DNA of 64,000 nt from Sphingomonas liriopis (GCF_024211255.1 NZ_JAMLDY010000020.1:1-64000), one strand, 5' to 3'. Positions 1-9,184 are shown, numbered from the stretch's first letter. Translations and numbers: made by a program. Notes: a model not told the origin generated them from the letters alone.

Positions 1-2
1 CC

Positions 3-113
3 CTCCTCGCCAACGGCAAACCCAAGCGCCTCGCCATCGCCGCCCTCATGCGTAAGATCATCACCATCGCCAACGCACGCATCCGCGATGCCCTCCCACC
101 ACACAACAACTGA
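3..113 (+). pseudogene. C-terminal fragment of an IS110/IS116-family transposase, cut by the window edge
   Basis: The open frame entering from the left edge reads LLANGKPKRLAIAALMRKII and ends HNN-stop. Conserved endings of IS110-family (DEDD) transposases look like this, with a Lys-rich NGKPKR turn followed by ALMRKI..ANA. Only the last 36 residues are visible, so I cannot say whether the element is intact to the left. IS110 elements lack clear terminal inverted repeats, so the right end of the element cannot be placed; it should lie shortly after the stop codon. The family call rests on pattern recognition of a short tail. Confidence 0.6.
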
Positions 114-292
114 CTTGATGACGATGGGGGGCTGGGCGGAGGTCAGGTCTGTTCGACGGGACGAACGGTCGTCGTCTCATGATCTGTCTTGCCCGGAAGG
201 AAGGGGAGCAAATAGTATAGCGTATCTTGCCAACCATCGCGCCGCGCGGCAGCGCTCGCGAGCGTATCAGCGCCAGAGCGGACCCGACCGGC

Positions 293-967
293 ATGAAGAT
301 TCTCCTCGTCGACGACGACCCCGTATTCGCCGCGGCGCTGGTGGAGGAACTGACCGGGTTCGGCCATGCGCTGGCGGTGGCGGAGGACGGGCGCGCGGGG
401 CTCGCGGCGATCGACCAGGACGCTTATGACGCGGTGGTGCTCGACCGGATGATGCCGCGGGTCGACGGGATCGCGCTGCTCGAACGGCTGCGCGGCGACG
501 CGCGCTCGATACCCGTCATCATGCTCAGCGCGCGCGGGCAGTCCGACGACAAGATCGCCGGGCTGGCGGCGGGCGCCGACGATTATGTCGTCAAGCCGGT
601 CGAGGCGGCCGAACTGCACGCGCGGTTGCAGGCGGTGCTGCGCGGCCGGCAATGGACGCAAGGATCGAGCGATACGCTGCGCGCCGGCGATATCGTCGTC
701 AGCCCGTCGCGCTTCCGCGCGTGGCGCGACGACCAGCCGCTGGACCTCGCCAAGCTGGAGCTGAAGCTGCTTGCCGAACTGGTGCGTGGTGCCGGCACCG
801 TGCTGACCCGCGCGATGCTGATCGAACGCGTCTGGGGATATGACTTCGAACCCGATACCAATCTGGTCGACGTCTATATCCGCCGGCTGCGGCAGAAGCT
901 GACCGCGGCGGGCGGCGACGATCCGATCCGGACGATGCGCGGCGTCGGCTATATGCTGCGCGGCTGA
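293..967 (+). CDS. OmpR/PhoB-family response regulator
   Basis: A 224-residue two-domain response regulator. The receiver domain (about residues 1-115) has the acidic pocket VDDD at 6-9, the phospho-acceptor Asp51 in VVLDRMMP, Ser79 and Lys101 in YVVKPVEA. The C-terminal winged helix (about 125-222) ends with the YIRRLRQKL and GVGYML motifs of the OmpR class. The ATG at 293 is chosen because the family starts MKILLVDDD; the longer open frame upstream codes no recognisable domain. The sensor kinase follows 5 bp downstream, so the two are a cognate pair. The signal sensed and the genes controlled are unknown. Confidence 0.93.
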   Translation: MKILLVDDDPVFAAALVEELTGFGHALAVAEDGRAGLAAIDQDAYDAVVLDRMMPRVDGIALLERLRGDARSIPVIMLSARGQSDDKIAGLAAGADDYVVKPVEAAELHARLQAVLRGRQWTQGSSDTLRAGDIVVSPSRFRAWRDDQPLDLAKLELKLLAELVRGAGTVLTRAMLIERVWGYDFEPDTNLVDVYIRRLRQKLTAAGGDDPIRTMRGVGYMLRG

Positions 968-972
968 CCCCG

Positions 973-2328
973 GTGCGGGCGCCCCGGTCGCTGCGCGCGC
1001 TGACCGCCATCGTCGTCGCCGCGCTGCTCGCGACGACGGTGGGGACGGGGGCGGCGATCTTCACCGCGACGCATCGCACGATCGTGCGGCTGGTCGACGA
1101 GCGGATCGCGGCGGCGGCGGGGGCGGTCGCGGGCGAGGCGGGCCCGCGGCCGACGCCGGTGCTGCCGACCCCCGTGCTGCTGCGACGGCTGGCGGCGCTG
1201 ACCCGCGATCGCGACACCGGCGACATCGGCGCGCTGCTGACCGACGCGCGCGGCGTGGCGATCGGCGGCAACGTGACGCTGCGCCGGCGGTTGCCGCCGG
1301 GCTATGCCTCGCTGCGCGCGGGCGACGGGATCAAGGGGCTGAGCGCCGGGCGCGCCTATACCCGCAGCGTCGGCGACGGGCGGATGCTGACGATGATCGC
1401 CGAGACCGAGCCGTTCGACGATTACGGCGCCGCGCGGTTGCGCATCTATCTGATCGGTTTCGGATCGATCCTGCTGGTCGTCGCGATCGGCCTGACCGGC
1501 TTTTCACGGCTGATCGCGCGGCGGATCGGCGCGATGCGCGCGACCGCGGCGGCGATCGTCGAGGGCGACCTGCAGCGGCGCGTGCCGACCGAGGGCGATG
1601 GCGGTCCCTTCGACGCGCAGGCCGAGGCGTTCAACGCGATGCTCGATCGCATCGCCGAGCTGATGCGCGGGATCGCCGGCGTGTCGAGCGACATCGCGCA
1701 CGACCTGCGCAGCCCGCTCGCCCGGCTGCGCGGCCAGCTGGTCCAGCTCGAACGCCGCGCCGAGACGCCGGCCTTGCGCGAGGGGCTGGCGGCGGCGATC
1801 GCGCAGAACGACGATATCCTGGCGATGTTCGCCGCGATCCTACGCATCGCCGAGGTCGAGGGCGGCGCGCGGCGGGCGGGATTCGCCGACATCGATCTCA
1901 GCGCGCTGGCGGGGGAGGTCTCAGGGATGATGGCGCCGGTGGTCGAGGACGGCGGCCGGACGCTGGCCGTCGCGGCGCTGCCGCCGCTGCCGGTGCGCGG
2001 CGACCCGCAGTTGCTGACGCAGACGCTCATCAACCTGATCGGCAATGCGACGCGGCATACGCCGGCGGGCACGCGGATCGTGCTGGCTGGCGGGCGCCGG
2101 GGGACGAGCGGGGTGCTGACGCTGTCCGACGACGGGCCGGGGATCGCGGATGAGGATCGCGCGCTGGCGCTGCGCCGGTTCGGGCGGCTCGACCGCAGCC
2201 GTTCGACCGCGGGGCATGGGCTGGGCCTGCCGCTCGCCGCGGCGATCGCGCGGCTGCACGGCGGTGCGCTGTGGCTGGAGGATGCGGCGCCGGGGTTGCG
2301 GGTGGTGATCGAGGTGCCGCTGGCTTGA
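973..2328 (+). CDS. Two-component sensor histidine kinase (HAMP, HisKA, HATPase_c)
   Basis: A 451-residue inner-membrane sensor kinase with a GTG start 5 bp after the response regulator. Two membrane segments (about 9-31 and 156-177) bracket a periplasmic domain of roughly 120 residues without a recognisable fold. HAMP follows at about 178-230. The dimerisation helix carries the phosphorylated His243 in SSDIAHDLRSPL. ATP-binding boxes are NLIGNATRHTP (N), DDGPGIADED (G1) and GHGLGLPLA (G2). The HDLRSPL box and short sensor domain are typical of partners of OmpR-type regulators. The ligand cannot be inferred. Confidence 0.93.
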   Translation: MRAPRSLRALTAIVVAALLATTVGTGAAIFTATHRTIVRLVDERIAAAAGAVAGEAGPRPTPVLPTPVLLRRLAALTRDRDTGDIGALLTDARGVAIGGNVTLRRRLPPGYASLRAGDGIKGLSAGRAYTRSVGDGRMLTMIAETEPFDDYGAARLRIYLIGFGSILLVVAIGLTGFSRLIARRIGAMRATAAAIVEGDLQRRVPTEGDGGPFDAQAEAFNAMLDRIAELMRGIAGVSSDIAHDLRSPLARLRGQLVQLERRAETPALREGLAAAIAQNDDILAMFAAILRIAEVEGGARRAGFADIDLSALAGEVSGMMAPVVEDGGRTLAVAALPPLPVRGDPQLLTQTLINLIGNATRHTPAGTRIVLAGGRRGTSGVLTLSDDGPGIADEDRALALRRFGRLDRSRSTAGHGLGLPLAAAIARLHGGALWLEDAAPGLRVVIEVPLA

Positions 2329-2438
2329 GGGGCGGTGCGTTCCGTTACCCCGGCCCTGTGCGGAGCGTCCGCGAAAGTCCGCGCGACTATCCGATGGCGC
2401 ATCCCCGACGAAGGCGAGACCTCCGCAAAACCCTATTC

Positions 2439-2526
2439 GTGCTCCCGCGCAGGCGGGAGCCCAGGAGTCCCGATCCCTATAAGCTGTCGTTTTGCTTGGC
2501 TCTGGGCTCCCGCCTGCGCGGGAGCA
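2439..2526. repeat. Palindromic intergenic repeat, family E copy 1
   Basis: The outer arms GTGCTCCCGCGCAGGCGGGA and its reverse complement face each other 88 bp apart, and each arm is itself a small hairpin around CGCGCAGGCG. The inner sequence carries GGAGCCCAGGAG and TTGGCTCTGGGCTCC. A related copy lies at 17319-17397 and similar units at 40652-40748 and 41117-41212, so this is a dispersed family. Confidence 0.8.
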
Positions 2527-2719
2527 CTGAAGGGCGCGGACTTTCGCAAAGGTCTCGCGAAGGCCGGGGTCCAGCTGGGTTAAGGTTTGTAATGACTTGC
2601 GACCGTTTTCCCGACTGGGCCCCGGCCTTCGCCGGGGAGGTGAAGAGGGTTTTGCACGCCTCGTATTGATTTGAGGTCCTGGTGGCTCGGGCGACAAGGG
2701 GCAGACCGGCCAACGCAAT

Positions 2720-2750
2720 CGGCCCGGCTTCCCTGACGGGAACCGGGCCG
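2720..2750. terminator. Terminator-like hairpin between convergent genes
   Basis: A strong GC stem pairs CGGCCCGG.TTCCC with GGGAACCGGGCCG around a 4-nt loop, with one bulged base. It sits about 30 bp beyond the stop of the TonB receptor on the minus strand. No T-run follows on either strand, so termination is inferred from position and stem strength only. Confidence 0.45.
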
Positions 2751-2782
2751 ACCGGCGCTTGGGGGCGAAGACTCCCCCGCGC

Positions 2783-5317
2783 TTACATCGCGATCGAGGC
2801 TTCCAGGCCGATCGTGCGCGGTGCGTTGAAGTTGCCGTAGTCGCCGAGCACGTTGTTGACGCTGCCCGTCGTCACGCTGGTCGAGGGCGAGCCGGGCAGG
2901 CTGTTCGACGGGTCGCGACGGAAGACATATTGTTCGTCGAGCAGGTTGCGTGCCCAGACCGACAGCGTCAGCTTGCGGTCGCCGGTGGTGATGTCGGCGA
3001 GCGCGACGCGGCCGTTGACGATGAACGAGGCATCGTTGTGCGTCGCGAACTGGTCGAACGCCTGCGTCGATTGCGCATAGTTCGCGTCGAGGTGGAAGCG
3101 CAGCCTGGTATCGCCGCTGCCGACCGGCAGGCTGTAGTCGATCGCGCCGCTCGCCGCGTTGCGGGGCGTGAAGACGATGTAGAAGTTCTGGTAGACATTC
3201 GTCGTCGTGCCGCCCGCCGTCGCGCTGATGAGCACCGGCGGGATCCTGGTGTAGGTATAGGCATAGGAGCCGGTCAGCGTCAGGCCGGCGACCGGCTGCA
3301 CGGTCAGGTCCGCTTCCACGCCGCGGATCCTGGTGATGCCCGGCGCATTGATCGTGACGAGGTTGTTGAAGCTGCCGGTCGCGGTCGGCTGGATCGAGCT
3401 GATGTCGACCTGGCTGTTCTTGCGATCCATGATGTAGCCGGCAAGGTTGAACCGCGCGCGGCGATCCCAGAAATCGGTCTTGAGGCCGAGCTCGTACGCC
3501 TTCACGTCCTCCGGATCGAAGGCCTGATAGTTGGCGGTACGCGAGCTGGCGCCGCCGGCCCGATAGCCGGTCGAATATTTGGCATAGCCGTGGATGGTAC
3601 TGCTGAAATCATAGGCCAGCGTCGCCATCGGGTTGAACCGGTCCCACGTCTTGTCGAGCGGCTTGTAGCCGTTGATCGCGGCGGTCTGCGGCGCGGTGTC
3701 ATAGTTGATGTTGCGCGAGAAGTGCAGCACGCCGCGCTTCTTGTCGTGCGTGTAGCGGCCGCCGGCGGTGAAGTGCAGCGCGTCGGTCAGGTCATAGGTC
3801 AGCTGGCCGTAGGCGGCGTAGCTGCGCGACCAGACTTCCGAGGCGCGGTCGATCGAGCGACAGCCCTGCGTCGAGCCGAAGCCCGCCGAGCCGGTGCACG
3901 GATCGAGGATCACGTTCATATAGCCGCTGGTCTGGCCGGCGGTGGTGTAGCCGGCGATCGCGTTCGAGTTCGGCGTCGCCGCGTCGTCGCTGGCGTGTTC
4001 GTAGAAATAGTACAGGCCGGCGACATACTGCAGCCGGTCGAACCCGCCGACCGCCTGGAATTCCTGGCTGAACTGATGCTGGTACAGGTCGGCGAGGCTG
4101 TAGCGGCTGAAGTTGCAGGCGTTGCCCGTGCAGCCGGGCGCGACGACCGGCACGCGGTGCGCGCCGCCCGAATTGTCCCACTGGGTCGAGGAAACGCCGC
4201 GCCAGGCGGTGATCGAGCGCAGCTCGACCGCGGGGCTGGCGGCGTATTTCAGCGTGTTGGTGAAGCCGTGCGTCTTGTCGATGCTGGGCTGCTGCGGCAC
4301 GCCGATGTCGGCGATCCGCTGCCGGCTGGTGCCGTTGACGACGACGCCGGGCAGCGGCGGCTTCACCGTGCCGGTCAGGTTGGTGTAGTTGGTGCCGGGC
4401 AGGTAGCAATTGGGCTGCGACGCCTGCGTGCCGGCGGCGCACCCGTTCGGGTTGTAGTTGAGCAGCTGGCTGTAGAACGGCGAGTTGGAATCGTAGCCGT
4501 TGTCATAGGCGAAATCGTCGGTCAGCCCGTCGATCGGCTGCCAGCGCACCGCGGCGCGGCCGCCGCGGCGGTGGAAATAGTTCCAGCCGGTCTGGCCGGC
4601 GAGCGGGTTCGTCGTCGTCGGATCCTGATGCTGGATGACGCCGTCCAGCTTGATCGCGAAGCCGGCGATCGCCGGCAGGTCGAGGTGCGCGTCGGCGTTG
4701 TAGCCGCCATAGGTGGCGGTGCCGGCGGTGGCGCGCAGGGCGAACTTGCCCGTCGGCGCCCTGGTGACGATCGACAGCGCGCCGCCTTCGGTGTTGCGGC
4801 CGAACAGCGTGCCCTGCGGGCCCTTCAGCACCTCGATCCGCTCGACGTCGAACAGCGCGGCGTTGAGGCCGTGCTGGCGGCCGAGATAGACGCCGTCGAC
4901 GTAGATGCCGACGCCCTGTTCGCGCGCGGGCTGGTTGGCGTCCAGGGGCACGATGCCGCGGATGCCGATGGTGAGCGCGGTCTGGCGCGCCTCGAACGTC
5001 GCGATGCGCAAGGACGGGACCGCACCGTCGGCCAGGTCGTACAGGCTCTGGACGTGGCGGTCCTTGAGGTCCTGGCCGCCCAGCACGTTGATCGCGATCG
5101 GCGTCTTCTGCAGGTTGGTTTCGCGCTTGGTCGCGGTGACGACGATGTCGGTCAGCTGATCGGGGGCGGGATCGGCGGCGGGCGCGGCCGTCGTCGGATC
5201 GGTCGCGGCGGCCGGCGTGGCGGCCCTGGTGTCCGCGGCGAAGGCGGGCGCGGCGCCGAGGGCGGCCGCGGCGACGCCGATCATCAGCAGCGCGCGGCTG
5301 CCGAGCGTGTTCGTCAT
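2783..5317 (-). CDS. TonB-dependent outer-membrane receptor, probable rhamnose/rhamnoside uptake
   Basis: An 844-residue outer-membrane transporter. Residues 1-27 form a signal peptide ending AFA. The plug domain begins around DIVVTATKRETNLQKTPIAI and contains GIYVDGVYLGRQ and VERIEVLKGPQGTLFGRN, the classic plug motifs. The remainder is a 22-strand-type barrel ending in an aromatic-poor IAM terminus with GLEASI just before it. An AAGGGGA ribosome site lies upstream of the ATG. It sits downstream of iclR and beside the rhamnose genes, so uptake of rhamnose oligomers or glycosides is the likely job. The substrate is inferred only from neighbours. Confidence 0.88.
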   Translation of the reverse strand: MTNTLGSRALLMIGVAAAALGAAPAFAADTRAATPAAATDPTTAAPAADPAPDQLTDIVVTATKRETNLQKTPIAINVLGGQDLKDRHVQSLYDLADGAVPSLRIATFEARQTALTIGIRGIVPLDANQPAREQGVGIYVDGVYLGRQHGLNAALFDVERIEVLKGPQGTLFGRNTEGGALSIVTRAPTGKFALRATAGTATYGGYNADAHLDLPAIAGFAIKLDGVIQHQDPTTTNPLAGQTGWNYFHRRGGRAAVRWQPIDGLTDDFAYDNGYDSNSPFYSQLLNYNPNGCAAGTQASQPNCYLPGTNYTNLTGTVKPPLPGVVVNGTSRQRIADIGVPQQPSIDKTHGFTNTLKYAASPAVELRSITAWRGVSSTQWDNSGGAHRVPVVAPGCTGNACNFSRYSLADLYQHQFSQEFQAVGGFDRLQYVAGLYYFYEHASDDAATPNSNAIAGYTTAGQTSGYMNVILDPCTGSAGFGSTQGCRSIDRASEVWSRSYAAYGQLTYDLTDALHFTAGGRYTHDKKRGVLHFSRNINYDTAPQTAAINGYKPLDKTWDRFNPMATLAYDFSSTIHGYAKYSTGYRAGGASSRTANYQAFDPEDVKAYELGLKTDFWDRRARFNLAGYIMDRKNSQVDISSIQPTATGSFNNLVTINAPGITRIRGVEADLTVQPVAGLTLTGSYAYTYTRIPPVLISATAGGTTTNVYQNFYIVFTPRNAASGAIDYSLPVGSGDTRLRFHLDANYAQSTQAFDQFATHNDASFIVNGRVALADITTGDRKLTLSVWARNLLDEQYVFRRDPSNSLPGSPSTSVTTGSVNNVLGDYGNFNAPRTIGLEASIAM

Positions 5318-5421
5318 GATGAAACAATCCCCTTCGAGGCAATGTGCCTTCGAAGGCCGCGCCTAGCCGCGGGGTGTGGCGGCGGCGTTGCGGTTCGGTG
5401 ACGGCCGCCGCCTCGCCGGCT

Positions 5422-6225
5422 TCATCCTGGTTTCATGTTGCCGAGCGCCTCGCCGATCGCGGCGGCGGCGGTGCGCAGCAGGGGGGCGAGCTCGTCCATC
5501 CGGGTCGCGGACAGATAGGGTGCGGCGGCGGCGACGTTGATCGCGGCGACGATGCGGCCGGCGGCGTCGCGCACCGGCGCGGCGACTGAATGGATATGGT
5601 CGGGCGCGGGGCCGCATTGCAGCACGACGCCGCGCTCCACCGCGGCGCGCATCTGCGCCGGCCAGTCGCCCTGGCGGTGCGGCTCCGCGGCCTGGCCGAA
5701 CAGGCGGCGCCACGATCCCTCGGTCTCGTCGAGCAGCAGCGCCTTGCCGAGGCCGGTCTCGGCGAGCCGGCGGCGGGTGCCGGGCTGGGTGATGACCGCG
5801 ACGCGCTCGGCGCCGGCGATGCGCAGCATGTGCACCGATTCGTCGCCCTCGCGCCGGCCCATGAACGCGCTCAACCCCGATTCCTGCGCCAGCCATTCGA
5901 GCTGCGGCCGGGCGAGCGCGACGAGGTCGGTCTGGTCCTGGACCAGATGCTTGAGGCGCAGCAGCTGGCGACCGCCGCGCACCTGCCCGCCGGGACCGGT
6001 GGCGAGGAACCCGCGTGCGGCGAGCGAGCCGACGAGGCGATAGGCGATCGCGCGCGACAGGCCGCTGCGCTGCGCCAGCTGCAGCACGGTGCCCGATTCG
6101 CGCACCGCCAGTTCGAGCAGGTCGAGGCCGCGGTCGAGCGTCTGCGTGCCCGCCTTGGCGGTGCGGCCGGTGTCTTCGGCGGCATCGTCGGCGGCGTCCG
6201 CCCGGGCGCTGGCAATGGTGGTCAC
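5422..6225 (-). CDS. IclR-family transcriptional regulator
   Basis: A 267-residue protein with a GTG start. The N-terminal winged helix (about 29-90, TQTLDRGLDLLELAV then LSRAIAYRLVGSLAARGFL) is the IclR DNA-binding domain. The C-terminal part (about 100-260) is the IclR effector domain, with ESGLSAFMGRREGDESV and VAAPVRDAAGRIVAAINVA. It lies between lutC and the TonB receptor, all on the minus strand, and faces the rhamnose operon through lutA. IclR proteins usually sense small organic acids or sugar acids, so control of this island by a rhamnose-pathway intermediate is a reasonable inference. Confidence 0.88.
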   Translation of the reverse strand: MTTIASARADAADDAAEDTGRTAKAGTQTLDRGLDLLELAVRESGTVLQLAQRSGLSRAIAYRLVGSLAARGFLATGPGGQVRGGRQLLRLKHLVQDQTDLVALARPQLEWLAQESGLSAFMGRREGDESVHMLRIAGAERVAVITQPGTRRRLAETGLGKALLLDETEGSWRRLFGQAAEPHRQGDWPAQMRAAVERGVVLQCGPAPDHIHSVAAPVRDAAGRIVAAINVAAAAPYLSATRMDELAPLLRTAAAAIGEALGNMKPG

Positions 6226-6305
6226 GGTATGCTCTCTCCCCAGCTCGTGGGAGGATTAGCCGATCGGATCGCCCACGTACACATCGGCCGACCGAAACGA
6301 ACCGA

Positions 6306-6914
6306 TCATCCCAGCCGGATGACGTGCAGGAAGCGCGGCCCGTGTGCACCGCGAACGTAGGTGCCCTCGATATCGGTCGTGCCGGAGACGCCGGTGACCC
6401 AGTAATGCGCGCGCGGATGGGCGCCGGGGAGCGTCGCGTCCTCGAGATAGGCGACCACCTGCGGCACCACCACGATATGGTGGAGCGCTAGGAAGTTGGG
6501 CAGCATCGGTGCGGCGGCGCCCGTCTCGAAGACGAGGCTGCCGGTTTCGGCGACGCCGCACCGCGCGATGGCGAGCGCGGCGGGTTCGTCGGGCGCGGCG
6601 CGGTCGTGGAGGGTGAAGCCGGTCCAGTCGCATTGCCCCAGACGTGGGTCGGGGGGGACGCAGAGCGTGAGCGGCAGGCTTTGATCGGCGCAATAGCGCG
6701 CGATCGCGGCGGGCAGGTCGGCGAGCGTCGCGATGCGATCGACCGTCGCCGCGACGCTGGAGAGGGTCAGGCGGGCGAGGAACGTCTCCTCCACCTGCGC
6801 CGGGTCGACCCGCGGGCGTTCGGGGGCGATGAGCAGCGCGGCGGCCTCCGCCGCGATTCCGGCGGGGGTGGCGGTGCCGGTGAGGCGGGCGAGGATATCG
6901 GCGCGGGCGGTCAC
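6306..6914 (-). CDS. lutC: LutC-type LUD-domain lactate utilisation protein
   Basis: A 202-residue LUD-domain protein, the third component of the LutABC L-lactate oxidation system. The motifs CGVAETGSLVFETG and LALHHIVVVPQVVAYLEDA are LUD-fold signatures, and the conserved end TDIEGTYVRGAHGPR matches LutC. The start is a GTG at 6914 that overlaps the lutB stop (GTGA), indicating translational coupling. The order lutA-lutB-lutC matches the Bacillus-type operon. Here it sits back to back with L-rhamnose genes that should generate L-lactate. Confidence 0.88.
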   Translation of the reverse strand: MTARADILARLTGTATPAGIAAEAAALLIAPERPRVDPAQVEETFLARLTLSSVAATVDRIATLADLPAAIARYCADQSLPLTLCVPPDPRLGQCDWTGFTLHDRAAPDEPAALAIARCGVAETGSLVFETGAAAPMLPNFLALHHIVVVPQVVAYLEDATLPGAHPRAHYWVTGVSGTTDIEGTYVRGAHGPRFLHVIRLG

Positions 6915-8302
6915 GACCGGCGGCCCTTCCGGTATTGCGCCATGAAACTTTCCTCCGTGGGCCGCGGCATGTCGCGATAGCGCGTCCAGCCGTCGGCGAG
7001 CGGCAGTCTGGTCAGCCAGCCGCTACGCCCCATCAGCCGCATCGCGCGCAGCGCCGTGGCGGTGGCGGCGCGGTAGAGGCGCGGGCGACGTGCGAACCAC
7101 GCCCAGGTGCCGAGGCCGGAGCGCAGGCTGGCGGGTTCCAGCCCTTCGCGCCAGCTCTTCTCGCGCCAGCCGCGCAGCAGCGTGGGGAGGGGGATGCGCA
7201 CCGGGCACACCTCCTGGCATTTGCCGTTGAGCGTGCAGGCGTTGGGCAGGTCGCGACTCTGCTTCAGCCCGTCGAACGCGGGGGTGAGCACCGCGCCCAT
7301 CGGGCCGGGATAGGTGCCGCCATAGGCATGGCCGCCGATCTGCCGGAACACGACGCAATGGTTCATGCACGCGCCGCAGCGGATGCAGCGGAGCATCTCG
7401 GCCAGCCCCTCCTCGCGCATCGTCGTGCGGCCGTTGTCGACGAGGACGATGTGCATCTCTTCCGGTCCGTCGCGGTCGAGCGCGCGTTTCGGGCCGGTAT
7501 AGAAGGTGGTATACTGGCTCAAGGGCGCGCCGGTCGCCGAGCGCGACAGCATGCGCAACAGGTGGACGGCATGGCCGGTCGAGGGCACGATCTTCTCGAT
7601 CCCCGCGGTGACGATATGCATCCGCGGCGGCACCAGCGACAGCTCCGCATTGCCCTCGTTGGTGACGGTGCAGACCGCGCCGGTATCGGCGACGAGGAAA
7701 TTGGCGCCCGAGATGCCGACGTCGGCGGCGAGCATGCCTTCGCGCAGGTGGCGGCGCGCGCTTTCCGCCATCGCCGCGATCGTCTCTTCCTCGTGGGGGG
7801 CGCGGTGGCTCGCCTTGAACAGCGCGGAAACCTGTTCGCGCGTCTTGTGCATCGCCGGCCAGATGATGTGCGACGGGCGCTCGCCGCTGAGCTGGATGAT
7901 ATGTTCGGCAAGGTCGGTCTCGATCCGGCCGATGCCGGCTTCCGCAAGTGCGTGCGGCAGGCCGATCTCCTCGCCGAGCATCGATTTCGAGCGCGCGACG
8001 CTCTTCGCGTTTGCCGCCTTGCAGAGTCGCACGACGATGTCGCACGCCTCCTGTGCGGTGCGCGCCCAATGGACCTGCGCGCCGGCGGCGGTGGCGTTCG
8101 CCTCGAACGCTTGCAGGTAATGGCCGAGATTGGCGACGACGTGATCCTTGATCGCGGCGGCGCGGTCGCGTGCGGCGTCGAAATCGGGGAAGGCGTCGAC
8201 CGCGAGGGTGCGCTTGGCCTCGGCGGTGCCGGCGGTGCGCTCGACCGCGAGCTTGAGATTGCGGTCGGCGAGCGCCTCATCGACGCGGGTGGCGAAGCTC
8301 AT
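6911..8302 (-). CDS. lutB: LutB-type iron-sulfur protein of L-lactate oxidation
   Basis: A 463-residue cytoplasmic protein. The N-terminal two thirds are a LUD domain (VWARTAQEACDIV region, KSMLGEEIGL, LVADTGAVCTVTNEGN). The C-terminal third is a ferredoxin-like [4Fe-4S] module with C306, C309, C312 and C316 (RCIRCGACMNHC) and C356, C362 and C366 (NGKCQEVCPV). The ATG at 8302 overlaps the lutA stop by ATGA and gives the family start MSFATRVDEAL; the long open frame upstream is rejected. With LutA and LutC it converts L-lactate to pyruvate. Confidence 0.92.
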   Translation of the reverse strand: MSFATRVDEALADRNLKLAVERTAGTAEAKRTLAVDAFPDFDAARDRAAAIKDHVVANLGHYLQAFEANATAAGAQVHWARTAQEACDIVVRLCKAANAKSVARSKSMLGEEIGLPHALAEAGIGRIETDLAEHIIQLSGERPSHIIWPAMHKTREQVSALFKASHRAPHEEETIAAMAESARRHLREGMLAADVGISGANFLVADTGAVCTVTNEGNAELSLVPPRMHIVTAGIEKIVPSTGHAVHLLRMLSRSATGAPLSQYTTFYTGPKRALDRDGPEEMHIVLVDNGRTTMREEGLAEMLRCIRCGACMNHCVVFRQIGGHAYGGTYPGPMGAVLTPAFDGLKQSRDLPNACTLNGKCQEVCPVRIPLPTLLRGWREKSWREGLEPASLRSGLGTWAWFARRPRLYRAATATALRAMRLMGRSGWLTRLPLADGWTRYRDMPRPTEESFMAQYRKGRRS

Positions 8303-9066
8303 GCCTCTTCCCCGATCGCCGGGCCGTCGCCCATGCCGGCGATCAGCTCGATCGCGTGGAAGGCGCGGACGGGGGAGCCGTCGCGGTGCAGCTTGCCCGC
8401 CATGTTCATCAGGCAGCCGAGGTCGCCCGCCAGCAACAGTTCCGCGCCGCTCGCGTCGATCGCCGCAGCCTTTTCGCCGACGATCGCGTTGGAGATGGCG
8501 GGATATTTGACGCAGAAGGTGCCGCCGAAGCCGCAGCACGTCTCCTCCCCCGCCAGCGGTTTCAGCGCGAGCCCATCGACCGCGGCGAGCAGCCGGCGCG
8601 GCTGGCGTTTGATGCCGAGTTCGCGCAGGCCCGAGCAGCTGTCGTGATAGGTGGCGGTGGCGGGGAGGGCGACGCCGTCGGGGCGCCAGCCGCGGACCTC
8701 GTCGAGATAGGCCATGATTTCGTACGTCTTCGCGGCAAGTGCGTGGGCGCGCGGACCCCAGACGGAATCGTGTTCGAGGATCTCGGGATAATGGACGCGG
8801 ACCGTCGCGGCGCACGAGCCCGACGGGATGACGACATGGTCGTACGGCTCAAGCGCGGCGATCGCGCGGCGGGCAAGGTCCTCGGCGGTCTTGCGGTCGC
8901 CCGAGTTGAGCGCGGGCTGGCCGCAGCAGGTCTGCGCTTCGGGGACGATGACCTCGCAGCCGGCGGCTTCAAGCGCGGCGATCGCGGCGAAGCCGATGCG
9001 CGGGCGGATGAGGTCGACGAGGCAGGTGACGAACAGCGCGACGCGGGGGGCAGGGGCTGCGGTCAC
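8299..9066 (-). CDS. lutA: LutA-type CCG-domain oxidoreductase subunit (L-lactate oxidation)
   Basis: A 255-residue protein with two CCG cysteine-rich domains: FVTCLVDLIRP..AQTCCGQPA near the N terminus and ATYHDSCSG..ETCCGFGGTFCVKYP further on. These bind iron-sulfur clusters in LutA/GlpC-like proteins. I chose the GTG at 9066, directly before TAAPAPRVALFVTC, because that gives the usual LutA length. An upstream ATG at 9408 would run translation through a palindromic repeat. It is the first gene of the lutABC-iclR-TonB receptor strand and diverges from rhmD. Confidence 0.88.
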   Translation of the reverse strand: MTAAPAPRVALFVTCLVDLIRPRIGFAAIAALEAAGCEVIVPEAQTCCGQPALNSGDRKTAEDLARRAIAALEPYDHVVIPSGSCAATVRVHYPEILEHDSVWGPRAHALAAKTYEIMAYLDEVRGWRPDGVALPATATYHDSCSGLRELGIKRQPRRLLAAVDGLALKPLAGEETCCGFGGTFCVKYPAISNAIVGEKAAAIDASGAELLLAGDLGCLMNMAGKLHRDGSPVRAFHAIELIAGMGDGPAIGEEA

Positions 9067-9078
9067 GCCAACGTCCCC

Positions 9079-9184
9079 GTCACCGCGGACTTGTTCCGGG
9101 GTCCACTCGTCCGCCTGGCATGCGCTCCCACTTCCAACCCTACGCCAAGAGGCGGGGTGGACCCCGGAACAAGTCCGCGGTGAC
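9079..9184. repeat. Family A inverted-repeat element with compensatory arm changes
   Basis: Two 27-nt arms face each other at 9079-9105 and 9158-9184, separated by 52 nt. They are exact reverse complements. Most other copies in the window start GTCACCCCGGAC, but here the left arm reads GTCACCGCGGAC and the right arm carries the matching change, so pairing is preserved. It lies just upstream of the lutA start in the divergent promoter region. Confidence 0.92.

Larger units (their letters stand above)
2329..2782. other. Gene-free convergent gap with palindromic repeats
   Basis: About 450 bp separate the kinase stop from the stop of the convergent TonB receptor gene. Translations in this gap are repeat-derived and low complexity, and I see no gene. 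It contains a palindromic repeat (2439-2526), a second inverted repeat (2557-2574 against 2615-2632, GCGAAGGCCGGGGTCCAG and its near complement) and a terminator-like hairpin at 2720-2750. Confidence 0.75.

Noticed and set aside
2759..5401. An 880-codon open frame on the plus strand opposite the TonB receptor gene
   Set aside because: It is Arg/Ala/Val-rich with no domain and mirrors the receptor's codon use. High-GC genes give long antisense open frames; the receptor has clear plug and barrel motifs.
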